A DNA stretch of 64,000 nt from Mastigias papua (lineage: Eukaryota; Cnidaria; Scyphozoa; Rhizostomeae; Mastigiidae): NCBI GenBank assembly GCA_964019165.1, contig OZ025280.1, positions 11,650,428-11,714,427 of the forward strand. Reading direction: 5' to 3'. This document shows positions 1 to 12,916 of the stretch, one piece after another. The stretch's first letter is position 1. Every line of letters begins with the position of its first letter. The translations under genes were made by a program, and so were the position numbers. The notes under the pieces were generated by a model. It was not told where the DNA came from. It saw only the letters and a program-made list of their open reading frames with translations, and did not search any database.

Positions 1-160
1 AAGTTCGACGTCTGAGCTAGGCCTTACCCTTTTACAGGGACACTGATATTTAGACTTTATATGCTATGTAATGATATGATTTTGATGTTGTTTAACCAAT
101 ATTGATATGTGCTTTAACCTTAACATCCCTCTACCTGCTAAGTAAGGTATATTTCTCCCT

Positions 161-449
161 AGGACAGAACACTCGTTCCAAACACTGTGTTTGTTGGCAA
201 AATTCCACGCGATGTCACCGCCGTAGAGTTGGCTCAGTCTTTCGAACAGTTCGGTCAACTAGTCGAATGTAAACTTATTCGACAGCCATGTCCCCCCTAC
301 AGATCCTTAGGATATGGATTCGTAAAATTCATGTCTCAAAGACCAATAGACTATCTATTAGGTAGCGGAAACTCAATGACATTTTATTTTAGAAATCAGG
401 CAGTGATTCTAAGCCCTGCTTATCGTACCCCTATACCACACCATACTAG
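161..449 (+). CDS. Exon encoding an RRM RNA-binding domain (DAZ/Boule-like?)
   Basis: An open frame (codons from 163) encodes a single RNA recognition motif. RNP2-like VFVGKI lies near the start and RNP1-like GYGFVKF about 45 residues on, with the usual beta-alpha-beta spacing between them. The segment just before RNP2 (LVPNT) and the end of the domain (ILSPAYRTP) resemble the edges of DAZ/Boule-family RRMs, which bind mRNA in germ cells. That family assignment is an inference; the RRM itself is clear. The exon is bounded by a pyrimidine-rich acceptor ending ctccctag (160) and a strong donor, AG|gtaaga at 449/450, so it is internal and the real start codon lies outside the window. It is the only segment here that looks like an ordinary host gene exon. 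Confidence 0.75.
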
Positions 450-460
450 GTAAGACTTTA

Positions 461-1033
461 ATGTATAGTGACACAGTATGTAATGTAGATGTATATATTC
501 AGCCAGATGAGCACGCACACCAGAGAGTACAGCATCGTTTACGGAAAAAACACTTTGGAGCTGCAGTATCATACCCTATTCACGAAGTGATGTGTCTCCT
601 TGCCAAGATCGACGAAGAGATGTCACTCGACGACTGGCGCACATACTTTAGTGAAAAACAGACAACACAAGCATCTCTACAGAGTCTTGACATGTTCATC
701 GCATCAAGAGCACTACATCCGAAATTACCGGTAGGCAAACGAGAACGATTTACCCCCATTAGTACACATATGAGACGCCTAATGTATATATCGCCCTTCA
801 TCGATATAAACAGAGCAGCAGCACGAGCAACATGACAAAAAAGGAACAGTATCGAGCCTAGTATTCAAGAGACTATCTGGGATATTTACAGACTAACACT
901 CGAGGACAAAAAAGACCCGGAGCGACAGAGCGCAGATGTTGATCAGCTACACCACTTATTTCACCATATTGAGAAGTATACGGAGATAGACGTTACCACC
1001 ATAGAAGTTGTAAGAAATATACAGACACTCTAG
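461..1033 (+). pseudogene. ORF of unknown function interrupted by one in-frame TGA
   Basis: The frame from ATG 461 runs 124 codons to a TGA at 833-835. It then continues in the same frame for another 65 codons to a TAG at 1031-1033. Both halves have balanced, protein-like composition: the first contains an EVMCLLAKIDEEMSLDDW segment, the second a helix-like DQLHHLFHHIEKYTEIDV segment. I recognise no family. It follows the RRM exon by 11 bp but in a different frame, and a clean acceptor in the matching phase is not obvious, so linkage to that gene is unproven. It could be a downstream exon with a nonsense mutation, a readthrough or recoded TGA, or an old pseudogene. Confidence 0.4.
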
Positions 1034-2379
1034 ACGATGCAGACGAGTCGAATAATCCTCCTTTACTGGACGTTTACCTGGATTGAAAATATAAAAGATA
1101 TCTATTACATAAGAGACTTGATCATTGCGTATGTTATTGCCATACTACAGTGGGAGACAGTCTGGACATCTTAATTCGTAAAGACGATTCCATATGTGCT
1201 ATTTCCATAACTTATGCTGTATTGGAAGGCAGGTTTCACGACGGTTATTGAACTACGACTGCTAAGTCTTCGTTGGATATGACTTTGAACTGTTATCATG
1301 AAAATCATGTGTATTGCTGTGCTGTTCATTAACTTAGGAGACATTTCAAAAGGGGACACACCAAGTCGACTGATATACTACAGGTATTTTGTATTTTACG
1401 GCTTGTTTACGTCATAACACATATCTCTAGGGCTCTATCTTTGTAATCAGATTCTATCTGTTAGCAAGTTAGAAGTCGGAGTGGAAGGTGGTCATCCATC
1501 TGGCTTTACGGTTTGGTTGTACCACCATCTCCTCTCCACACCCGACTCGTGATAGGCCTATCTTGTCTTCCTCATTCCCACATATCCAGGAAGGACAATT
1601 TTTCGCACCATTAAGTAGTCGATTATCATAATCTAAGTGATCGATTATATCATATCTAAGGTAGTTTACTTCCCTTAGGTTTTACGACCTGTACTTGAGA
1701 GGTTCAATGTTCACTTAATTGAGGGCTTCAATGTTCACTTTAAGGAGATTCTACCATAGCTAGTTGTTGAGAGGTTTTGCCATTAAGAGCTTGTTAGTAT
1801 GTAACCTTCTCCGGTTTCCTTAACTGTTGGGAGTTGTTTTCATTTGTTAGTCCTAATGTTGTGGTATGGTTGTAGTATTTAGTGTTGATTTTGTACGAAT
1901 CCACTGTGCAATCTTCTCTTGTGAGAGGATCATCCAACATGGTGTGTTTGTCAGATGACGCCTGTAGAACACGAAACCATTCATTTTAGTGCATACTTCG
2001 TTCCCGTTATCAGTGCAGCGAGGTCAACTAGTTCATCATCTCTCTCCGTTATTGAATATAGACCTCATCAGTACAGAATCCCGTCCCTTCTTAGTCAGTT
2101 TCAACAGTCATACTATCACCCAGTCTGTTGTGTAGCAGGTCCGTATCACCTAGTCTGTTGTGTAGCAGCTCCGTCAGTATGTTGATAGGTGATGAGTTCA
2201 GATCTTTTAATTCACATGGTCGATCGTATTTGGGTTCTTCCAAATTTTCCCACAAGAGCTTCTATCGAGCCGTATATTGTTGTGATCTTTATCGTTCTTT
2301 ATAGTCCCAATCTCCAGTGTCTGCGGCTTCCATTGCTGCTTTCCTGTTTGTGTTAATTTGGTACATCGCGTACTTGCAG
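1034..2379. other. Noncoding stretch, no gene recognised
   Basis: No sustained coding frame is seen. A short tandem duplication, CAGTCTGTTGTGTAGCAG then CTAGTCTGTTGTGTAGCAG, lies at about 2119-2170. Part of this may be the 3' UTR or an intron of the left-edge gene; nothing in the sequence decides this. Confidence 0.4.
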
Positions 2380-3700
2380 CAGTGCTATGCTGTTCATCAA
2401 AGTTTTTGCCATTTCATAGTTGCAGTTTACTAATGAAACTTTGATACCTTCAGGTTGTTGAGAAGTAGATTGGGATTAGTCTATATAGTAACAATGGGAG
2501 CTGTCTTGCATTGTTCTCTATGTCTTATTAATCCTATTCTCATGCATTGTTCTCTATAGCTCTTGTCTCTCTGTCCATTCGTGGCAGGCTCGCGGAGTGG
2601 TCTGTCATCTGTCGTCAATCCATTGTCTCCACGGTACATATTAGGTGAGTGTTCTCAGCTGTTCACTTGTGACTGTGCATAGTGTATCGAGTGACTAATC
2701 CAACAAGAATCTTCAACATTTCATCGAATCATAGAAGGGTGGTATTTTTTCAGGAGTATCTCAGCGCTCGCTGTTATACGGTTTCACTTTCTTGAATTGG
2801 TACAGTACTATGCTCTTCACACCCCTTGACTGTTGCAGGATGTACATCTTGTAATGTTGTCTCCTCTTTTCTCTACAGGTGAGTTTTGAAGAATATCTTC
2901 TTGTACACTGTAGAATAGGCTTTTCAGTTGTGTATCAGTGCTCGTCATTATACTGGTGAATACCCCATACTATTCTCTTGTTCATCATACTGCAGTTACA
3001 CTGTTGTTTACCACAGGAGTCTTTGTGCAAAATTCGACAAGTTCGTGTAGATTTACGCTTGCTAGATCTGTTCTGATTCTCTGTGACCTGTATTGGAGCC
3101 TTAACGACTTTGATGTCTTCAGGTTGGTAAGAAGTAGAGCGTGAGTAATCTATAGTAGCATTGTGAGTTGGAGTAGCCCGCAGATATCTTCCGTAGAAGT
3201 ATCTCCTATACTGTATCGGCGATTAACATTTTCGTCATCTCTTAGTTACAGTATTATTAGTCCTACTAATAGTCTCTTGTTCATCATATTGTTGTGTACA
3301 CCCATAGGAACACAACATCTTTTCTGATGCATACAACATTGGTAAAGGTCTCTATAGCTGTTGTGATATTATATGTAGCCCAGAGATACCTTCCGTAGAA
3401 GTATCTCATATAATGTATCAGCTCTTAACATTGTCCCTTGATCTTTAGGGACTTTCCATCGTCTTGTCTTGTAATATTGGTTGTGTGTACTTCTCTGGGG
3501 GATAGACTCGTATTCAGTCCAAACTGACTCCATCATTTACTCGTACTAGTCTCTATTGAACCTCTTGGGTATTTGGGGTAATATCTTCATACATGTATCA
3601 GCTCCTTAACCATAGGAACACACGGGAACCAATCGGTATATTTCCATACGACTGTTATGTTTAGACCGACTATGATTAACACCGTATAACTTCGATAGAA
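2380..3700 (+). repeat. Degenerate tandem repeat region (about 200-bp and 670-bp spacings)
   Basis: Similar phrases recur. CTTCAGGTTG followed by AGAAGTAGA occurs at about 2450 and 3118. The phrase TTCCGTAGAAGTATCTC occurs at about 3188 and 3388, with a weaker relative near 3590. GTTCATCA phrases recur as well. The copies are heavily diverged and no coding frame runs through them. They appear to be remnants of an old tandem array or of one noncoding mobile element. Confidence 0.45.
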
Positions 3701-4020
3701 GGATTTTAGATGTATTGACTTAGATTAACCATACAACGTAGATAGGAGGATTTTAGACGTATTGACTTAGACGTAATTATGTGAAGGTGAAATCTGTTAT
3801 ATCATCATGTGCCGGTGACATTTTATCTTATCACTCCGTGATGGATATTAGACAAAATCATTAGACTTGAATCATTAGACTTTCTTACTAGGACGGATGA
3901 AGCAATTCCAACAGGGTAAAATTAGACCATTAGGAGATACTTACTGACAAATGTAGACATTTTTCCAAGTCACTTTAGACGTATTTCGTGTAGTGCTGCA
4001 CTGTATATAGTTGTAACTAC
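3700..4020 (+). repeat. TTAGAC-rich stretch with a short tandem duplication
   Basis: GATAGAAGGATTTTAGATGT and GATAGGAGGATTTTAGACGT, each followed by ATTGACTTAGA, lie about 50 bp apart near 3700-3770. The hexamer TTAGAC or close variants recurs many times through 4000. No coding potential is seen. Confidence 0.4.
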
Positions 4021-4259
4021 ACTTAATTGTATCTGACCTTGATCATTTGTCTATATGAATTGATGATTCTCACAATCCCACTCTCGTCTCGTCTCTTGTC
4101 TCAAGTCTTCGACTCGGACCGCATGCCCCTGGCCTTAGACCCCCCTGCCCCTACCCTTCCACCCCACAGCCCCGTACACACCCTAACATACCCTCCACGC
4201 ATGCGCATCCACTCCTCCCACATTTCACTCATCATACCTACACATCATATATACCTCTA

Positions 4260-4440
4260 GCCCTCATATAGCCCTCATACACCTCATTAGGGCTGCACCT
4301 CTCCACACCTACCCTCATTAGGCTTACGCCCTCAAGTAACCTACCCTCATTAGGGCTACACACCCTCATTAACCACACCCCTCATTAGGGTTACACCCCT
4401 CTTTTCCCTACCCTCATTAGGGTTATGCCTACCACACCTA
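4260..4440 (+). repeat. Tandem repeat of CCCTCATTAGGG(T/C)TACAC units
   Basis: At least six imperfect copies built on CCTCATTAGG lie in about 180 bp, preceded by a C-rich tract (4110-4260). Each intact unit can pair CCCT with AGGG across a CATT loop, and contains TTAGGG, the animal telomere hexamer. The spacing is irregular (about 16-33 bp), so this is not a telomeric array. Confidence 0.6.
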
Positions 4441-4722
4441 TACTCCATCCAACCGCTGCGGAGCCACCCACCTGCACAGGAGCTTGGGCATCCCCTGTAC
4501 GTCATTGGGCGTAGCCCTTGTCAGATTAGCTCCCTCCTTTAATACTACTTGCGTTATGGGGTGGCAGTCACACAGTTTCTTTTTTGAAACAGACATTCCT
4601 CCAGTCCCAGGGACTTAAAAATGAAAGGTCGCTTAAGTTGCACTGACTATAAGGTAGATTTTTCTTTTATCATAGGAAGGCAACTCTCCGATCCCATTAA
4701 AGGGGTGTTCTATCTTTAAGCC

Positions 4723-4799
4723 TGGTTCACACCAGTGAGATTATGTTATTCTCACTGCCATTTCAGTGATCTGCTTGGTTATCTCACTGGTGTGAATGC
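4723..4799. mobile_element. Small hairpin or MITE remnant
   Basis: GGTTCACACCAGTGAGA at 4724-4740 is inverted at 4782-4798 (TCTCACTGGTGTGAA), giving a stem of about 17 bp around a 41-bp loop. Further (T)CTCACTG and CAGTGA words continue to about 4905, as in the subterminal part of a small DNA transposon. A target duplication was not identified. Confidence 0.4.
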
Positions 4800-4905
4800 C
4801 TACAATTATTCACACTAGTATGATTCCAGTGAAACAAACAGTGAGAATACAGATAAAACAACACGGTTTGATATTATTCTCACTGACAATCGCACTGACC
4901 AAAAG

Positions 4906-5465
4906 AAGCCACTAATCTACTTGATGCCAACACATTTTGTGATGTCAGAAATGTTACAATTTGCGCTGAATCATTGGGTCACTACAGCTAACTTCAACCA
5001 ATGCATGTCAAGTCATGTCTTCAGAATGTCATCAACTTTCTACGATTTATACCTACTCATGAGATATGTATACAGTGAAAATTTCAGCTCAGTATCTCAA
5101 ATGGTTAAAATTTTACAGTCATTTATTTTTTCATCAAAATTTTGGAAATCTATTTTTTAAAAAAAATGATGTAGTTTTCGAGGCAATTGTTTCGAAAAGT
5201 AACTTTTGCATCATGCCTTCCTTAATATATTTCTAATTACTTCCATGTGTGCAACATAAGAATTATATCCATTCCAATATTTTGGATCTAAGGTTCTCCA
5301 AACTGAAACTCAAAATCGCAAAAAATTTCATTTTCAACTCCCTGAAATGAATTGTATTTGGATTTTAAAGTGACCTTTTCAAAATCTGTGATGGACATGA
5401 TGCTGAAATTGCTTTCATGCATTAACTATATGTTGAAGATCTCAAAACTAGATTGTCAGCATAAA
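4906..5465. other. AT-rich noncoding stretch
   Basis: There are no recognisable domains. A 79-codon open frame at 4921-5160 has low-complexity composition and no family resemblance. I see no other structure here. Confidence 0.4.
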
Positions 5466-5843
5466 TCGTAAGGGGCCATCCACAAAAGACGTCCAAGCAC
5501 AAGGGGGGAGGGGGGTCTGGTGAAATAGGACAAACTCGGACATAGGGGGAGGGGGTGTTTGCGCATTGAGGATGTCCAGGTGGTCACAATGTTGCAACAA
5601 AACATTTTTACTATGGTCCTATTTTCAATTGATCCTATCACCTAGTATATGTTATTGCATTGGTGATTTACTGCTTCATGGATAGCCACAATTCATGCTA
5701 AGCAATGGCCAATGATTTATGAAGCAGTCATTCACAGAGACTGACGTCCTAGACGACGAGTGAAGTACCGCACGACTTGTTCTGTTCTTTGCATGGTCTG
5801 TTTAGCTGGACATTACCATATGACAAAAAATCTATATTTTTAC

Positions 5844-5850
<7 letters not shown>

Positions 5851-5938
<88 letters not shown>
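5851..5938. repeat. (TA)n microsatellite
   Basis: About 44 nearly uninterrupted TA dinucleotides. It directly abuts the inverted repeat at 5940. Confidence 0.97.
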
Positions 5939-5939
<1 letters not shown>

Positions 5940-5941
<2 letters not shown>

Positions 5942-6055
5942 CAAAAATATACTTTCTTCTGTTGTAAACGTTTCGATATATTATCTTCTGTTGTAAACGT
6001 ACTGATGAAGATAATATATCGAAACGTTTACAACAGAAGAAAGTATATTTTTGAA
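5940..6055. repeat. Perfect 49-bp inverted repeat with an 18-bp loop
   Basis: Positions 5940-5988 and 6007-6055 are exact reverse complements, both ending in TTCAAAAATATACTTTCTTC at the outer edge. The loop and inner right arm read ACTGATGAAGATAATATATC followed by GAAACG. This contains the invariant hammerhead-core words CTGATGA and GAAA, which I cannot place in a complete ribozyme fold. TA tracts flank both sides. Confidence 0.9.
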
Positions 6056-6103
6056 TTCTCTATGTTTTATTTATATACTAAGTTAGTGCGGCTTTGACTT
6101 ATT

Positions 6104-8203
<2,100 letters not shown>

Positions 8204-8344
8204 TGTTTGGCATGAAATAGACGGACGTCCAAGGGGGGAGGGGGGTCGTTGGAAACGGACAATATCGGACAATAGGGGGAGGGGGGTCTAAAAATTCAAC
8301 TTTTTAACGGACGTCCTTTGTGAATGACCCCTACTCTATTGTGC

Positions 8345-9095
8345 ATTCCATGGGCTCTCAAAATCCCATATAATTGACAAAATGTTGCATACTTGCTTAC
8401 TTTTGTCAGACTTGAGACCCTGTATTGAAGTGAAACATAAAGATAAATGAATTGTTTGTACAAAGTTTGAAAGTAGACATGTAGCTTCAACAAATTATTG
8501 TATTACATAGGTAATGCCAATACCAATCCTTGTTATGTCATCCTTCCAAAAATGGGGAAATTCAAAATAGCAGATTTTGGCCAACTTCCAGCCAAAAGAA
8601 GTTAGTGTCCTATATGGTTACAGAGTTTAATTTTTGTACATTTATAAATACATATGTCATCATCAAATTCTGAATGCATGAACTTCAAACGAGCTTTTGA
8701 ACCCCCTTTAATTATTAATTTATTATGACCATATATGGGCATAAGATTTATAATACAACATAAGTGCAAAATGTAATTTATGATATAATTTTGATTTTGA
8801 TAACTCAATTCATCACTACCTAACAAGTTTTATACAAAGTCATTTGTTTAAAAGGTTTTAAGTGATATCTGTGATGTCTTCTAGCAAACAATTTTAATCT
8901 CTGCCACTGGCACAGAATAGGGAATAGGCAGAAGGGAAACTCTATTGTTCAAATGTGGGCACTTTGTGTGAGCGTATGCGCAACATGAAATCGAGGTTTA
9001 CCAAGTACACAGTTTCTGAGGAGTAGGCATTTGTATGGCGATCTGGTGAATTAAGTGGTCAAAACCTTCATACTGTCTTGTGAGAAGCATTCTAG
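8345..9095. other. Noncoding stretch, nothing recognised
   Basis: AT-rich, with only short open frames lacking recognisable motifs. It precedes the THAP exon and may include promoter or 5' sequence of the P-element relic. Confidence 0.4.
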
Positions 9096-9108
9096 ATCAA
9101 ACTTGACA

Positions 9109-10925
9109 GTGTACTGCTCAGCTATAAACTGCAGCAATAATAAGAAGTCTAATTTTGAACTCAGTTTTCACTACTTCCCATCAGATATCCACAGGTAAGC
9201 TGTCACTGCATTCAGCAGTAGGCACACTGTGATATTTTGCAATCATTTCTTCTCCGTTATAGCACTAGAGTTTGAGTTGGCTCAATAGTATAACACTTTA
9301 ATGAGCTATAGAACTGATTTTATTTTTAGGTGCAAACTGTGGCTACAGAACTGCCAAAGACTGGACTTGCTTAATAAGACGCCATCTTACTTAAGGAAGA
9401 ATTGTGCTCTCTGCTCGAACCATTTTGAACAGTACTTTCTCCCTAAGTTCTCCAATATCTGCACTAGATTGGCTAGAGATGCTGTTCCTACAATATTTAA
9501 TATTCCAAATCCCATGTTTTAATATGGATAACTTTGAAGCAAGGCTATGAGAAGTGCAGAAATATCCATATTTATATAACCATACACTAAAGAATACCGG
9601 GACTCAATCAGAGTTCAAAATTCCTCGTGTGAAAGTGGTGACACCTTAATGATCAATACAGGAAGGACAAAATATAGAAATATATCAGGGAAGCATTAAC
9701 TGTGCGAATATATCACCTTGGTTGTCGTCGTTTAAGTAATGGATACAATGCAAGAGGTTTTGAAATCACTTTTGCTTCTTAGTATAGGGAGGCGCAGTTT
9801 GCTTAAGGACATGAATGCAGTTTGCTTTCGCATTTACAGCAGATAATGTCTCCGTAATCTGTTTCGCACTTAAGAACTAATTTTTAAGTATGAACCGGGC
9901 TTGAGTCTTGTGACAGGCTGCACTTGACGGAAATTGTTATTGAGGCTATCAGGCATTTGGAAGACATGGGCCTCTCTGTTATTTCTTTAGTGAGTTACCA
10001 GGGATCAAATTTTGCAAGCTTCTTTGCATACATGGGAGTTTCTGAAGAAGAACCTTTCTTTGAAATCAATGGAAAGAAGTACTGTGTGCTTTACGATCCT
10101 CCCCATCTTCTCAATCTGTAAGGGATGATTTAATGAAATATGACTTGGAATTTGGGAACAAAGTTGCAACATGGGCACATATTGAAGAGTTTGTCCAAAA
10201 GGATCAAAACCTACAAACCAGGCTGGCTCCAAAGCTCACAGAGAAGCATCTACAACCCAAGCGGCTTTTCAAAAATCAAAGTAAAACTTGCTTCACAGAT
10301 CTTCAGTCACACCTTAACAGCAGCTATCAATACATATGTCTATTTACAAGCACTCCTAGGTGATGCTATAGGTACTGCTCAGCTGATAAAGCACTTTGAT
10401 ACATTGTTTGACTGTTGTAACTCCATCAGCTTTAAGGACTCTAAGAAGTGTAGATGTCCTCTTACAACACAGGTACCACATATTGGAGAAGTGTTTAATT
10501 TATGTATGACCATTAATGCAATTGTCTCTATCTGGAAGAAAATTTACCAGGAAGGCATTGCTTCATTCTTGGTCATGAGGCAGCTGAATCAGGATCCACT
10601 GGAGAACTTTGTTGGGTCAATCCGTCAGCTAGGTGGGAATAGTGACAACCCAACTCCACTCCACTTCATTAGGGCATACAGGAAACTCTTTCATGTTGAC
10701 CTCCTAACAGTTGCTGGTAATTGTGAACTTGATGACAATAACTTGATTGCTGGTTTGCAGGATCTTGATGACAAACCATACATTTTCCAAAGTTCTCATA
10801 AAAGTGAACCAATAGAAATCGTATGAAGTGACTATGCAAGTGAGCATATTCAAAAGAGAATTGTTAAGGCCAATTCATTTGCTTATATTGCAGGATTTCT
10901 ACTCCGCAAAAATTTTATGAGACAC
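9109..10925 (+). pseudogene. P-element-like transposase with spliced THAP domain, decayed
   Basis: The first exon (about 9109-9194) encodes the start of a C2CH THAP zinc finger (AINCSNN..SFHYFPSDIH). A GT-AG intron at 9195-9329 is followed in matching phase by RCKLWLQNCQRLDLLNKTP, then CALCSNHF and RLARDAVPTIF, the rest of the THAP consensus. THAP domains bind the element's own DNA. After a gap, 9915-10826 carries P-element transposase sequence: VSYQGSN, YDPPHLLNL, a KVKLASQIFS-like stretch, LFDCCNSISF and LNQDPLENFVGSIRQLGG. Frame changes lie near 10119 and 10275. An AYIAGFLLRK segment (about 10885-10915) resembles the C terminus before the Gypsy-2 junction at about 10926. It is clearly nonfunctional in its present form. 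Confidence 0.82.
9195..9329 (+). other. Spliceosomal intron inside the THAP coding region
   Basis: The donor CACAG|gtaagc and acceptor tatttttag|G keep the frame, and the codon split over the junction (AG|G) yields the Arg preceding the conserved CKLW. Length is 135 bp. Confidence 0.8.
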
Positions 10926-11557
10926 AAATGCAAACTGATGCTTCAAATACCGATTTGGGGGTAGTGTTAGCTCAAATCAATAGCAAGGGTAAGGAAAGAG
11001 TTGTTTCATATGCCAGTCATGCTCTCACCCCTAGAGAAAAAACCTATTCCACAATGGAAAAGGAAGCACTTGCTATTGTATTTGCCCCACAACACTTTCA
11101 AGTATATTTGGTTGGTCATAAATTTGAGATCATAACAGATCATTGTGCCCTGAAAAGGCTACATTCCATAGAGCCAAGGGTCACATAGTACGATGGACAA
11201 TGGACCTTCAAGAATGTGATTGCATCATTGCGCATAGGCCAGGGGTGTCCAATACCAATGCTGAAGCTCTTTCGTGCCTCCACCATCAATCCCTACATGA
11301 TCAAACATCATGTGCACCCCAGACAGTCAGCTCTCGGGTTAATCTACTACCAGATACTAATCTTTATGATGCTAAACCCACATATTTCTAAGGTTATTCA
11401 TTTGAAAGAACACAGTTTTCCCAAGCCCCCCATCTTTGTTTGGAAAAAGGCTCAATTGTTTATTCCTTTTGGCACTACTGGGATGAACTCCATGTAGTAA
11501 ATGGGATTTTAGTTTGTTTACAGATTTCCCAGCAGGGTTTTTCATGGGATTCAATTG
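10926..11557 (+). pseudogene. Gypsy-2 (old Ty3/Gypsy), RNase H segment
   Basis: The frame from 10928 opens with TDASNTDLGVVLAQ, the first RNase H catalytic Asp block. It continues through YSTMEKEALAIVFA and FEIITDHCALKRL. A frameshift near 11185 leads into RWTMDLQECDCIIAHRPGVSN, the RNase H tail. A linker (PHLCLEKGSIVYSFWHYWDEL..GILVCLQIS) runs to about 11540. The reverse transcriptase that should precede it is missing at the P-element junction. The integrase follows only after the LINE-A insertion, at 37196, so this is the left part of one split element. Confidence 0.85.
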
Positions 11558-12916
11558 TTAATTTTCGCTAACTTAAGCTAATTTTCGCTTCACTACCTTA
11601 AGCTAATTTTCACTTCACCCATTTTTTTCTACCGGATTCAGATACACCGTAGGGTGACTTGAAGGTACGTTGATCCAAAAAATTTTGGTTTTTTCAGTGA
11701 ATTACTACCGGGAACTCAAACTTTCAGGATTTTCAACAACGGATTTTAACCTATGCTTCTGTTCTGGATTTGGATTTGGAAACAGATTTAATAGATATCA
11801 TGGCCAGCGAGAAAGTTAATGATAGAATTTGTGATCACATGGATATTATCTTAAGGGCACTCGATGTGCTTAGAAGCAAAAACAAGGGCCAATACATCAA
11901 AAATGTGGCAGAGTATTGCGAGAAGGAATACAGCTCGGGTAGGCCTACTACAATGGAAGCAATTGATACAGCTAAACAAAAGGCTCTGTAAAAGCAACTA
12001 TGAGCCAATTATGAGCAAATTTTCAACGAACAACGACGAACATACTATGATACATGAAACAGACATGCCGAGCCGAATTCATGCCATCTGTCAAGATCTG
12101 ATCGACCTGACAAAGTTCGTGCAAAATGAGATTATTAATGTCAAATCTATGGTCTCGGATAAGCAGATTGCATCCCCCAACAGACATGTAAATGAGCCAG
12201 ATTTTCAAAAAACTTCATAAAGAGTCTTGAGGATAGGATTTATTCCTTGGAAAAACTGACATCTCAAAAACAAAAAGTCATTGATAAGCTGTTGGAGGAT
12301 AGATCTACATCGAACACACATGAACCAGAGCCATCAAGAGCCGCGAAGGCAAATGAGTCAACGCTGATAGCACGAATAGCTGAGCTACAAAGTCAAGCTG
12401 AATGGTTAAAACATGAAAATAAATCACTCTTAAATGTTAATCAAATATTGCATCAAGATATAGGAAACTTATGAGAACCAACGCACTATCCAGGACAGAA
12501 GACCAGCCATGACCTCATCAAAATCTCCTGCATGAAACATGTCTCACCGCTTACAGCCTACAGGGCACTGCCAAACAGATCTCCAAACTCAATAACAAAA
12601 GCACAACAGTTTCGACAGAATGATGCAAATCTAAACAATAGATTCTCAGTTTTAACAGTAGAGGAGCCAAGCAATGATGAATCTGAAGAAAGGGATGAAA
12701 GGCAATCTACTCAATCAAATAGTATTCAGCATAAAAGCAGAATGTCAAAGCAAAGCAGTGATGCACAACAAAATAATCGAGAAAAACCAAGTGCAACAAT
12801 CCGTGGGGATTCGATAGTTAAACATGTCAAGGGGCAGAGTACAACAATCACTGCAGTATAAGCAACGAATTTATGTGAAAAATTTCAACGGCGCTGACAT
12901 ACGAGATAAAATGACT
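11558..12916 (+). mobile_element. LINE-A (CR1-like), 5' part: 5' UTR repeats and ORF1 N terminus
   Basis: The element starts with a triplicated motif, AATTTTCGCTAACTTAAGCT and variants at 11560, 11580 and 11605. ORF1 probably begins at ATG 11800 (MASEKVNDRICDHMDIILRA). It continues with frameshifts (near 11985 and 12220) through a coiled-coil stretch (LIARIAELQSQAEWLKHENK, 12247-12474) and a polar region. It reaches IRGDSIVKHVKG at about 12800, the GDS block of the SGNH esterase domain found in ORF1 of many CR1-type LINEs, then YVKNFNGADIRDKMT just before the Helitron-like insertion at 12917. It is a decayed copy. Confidence 0.78.
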
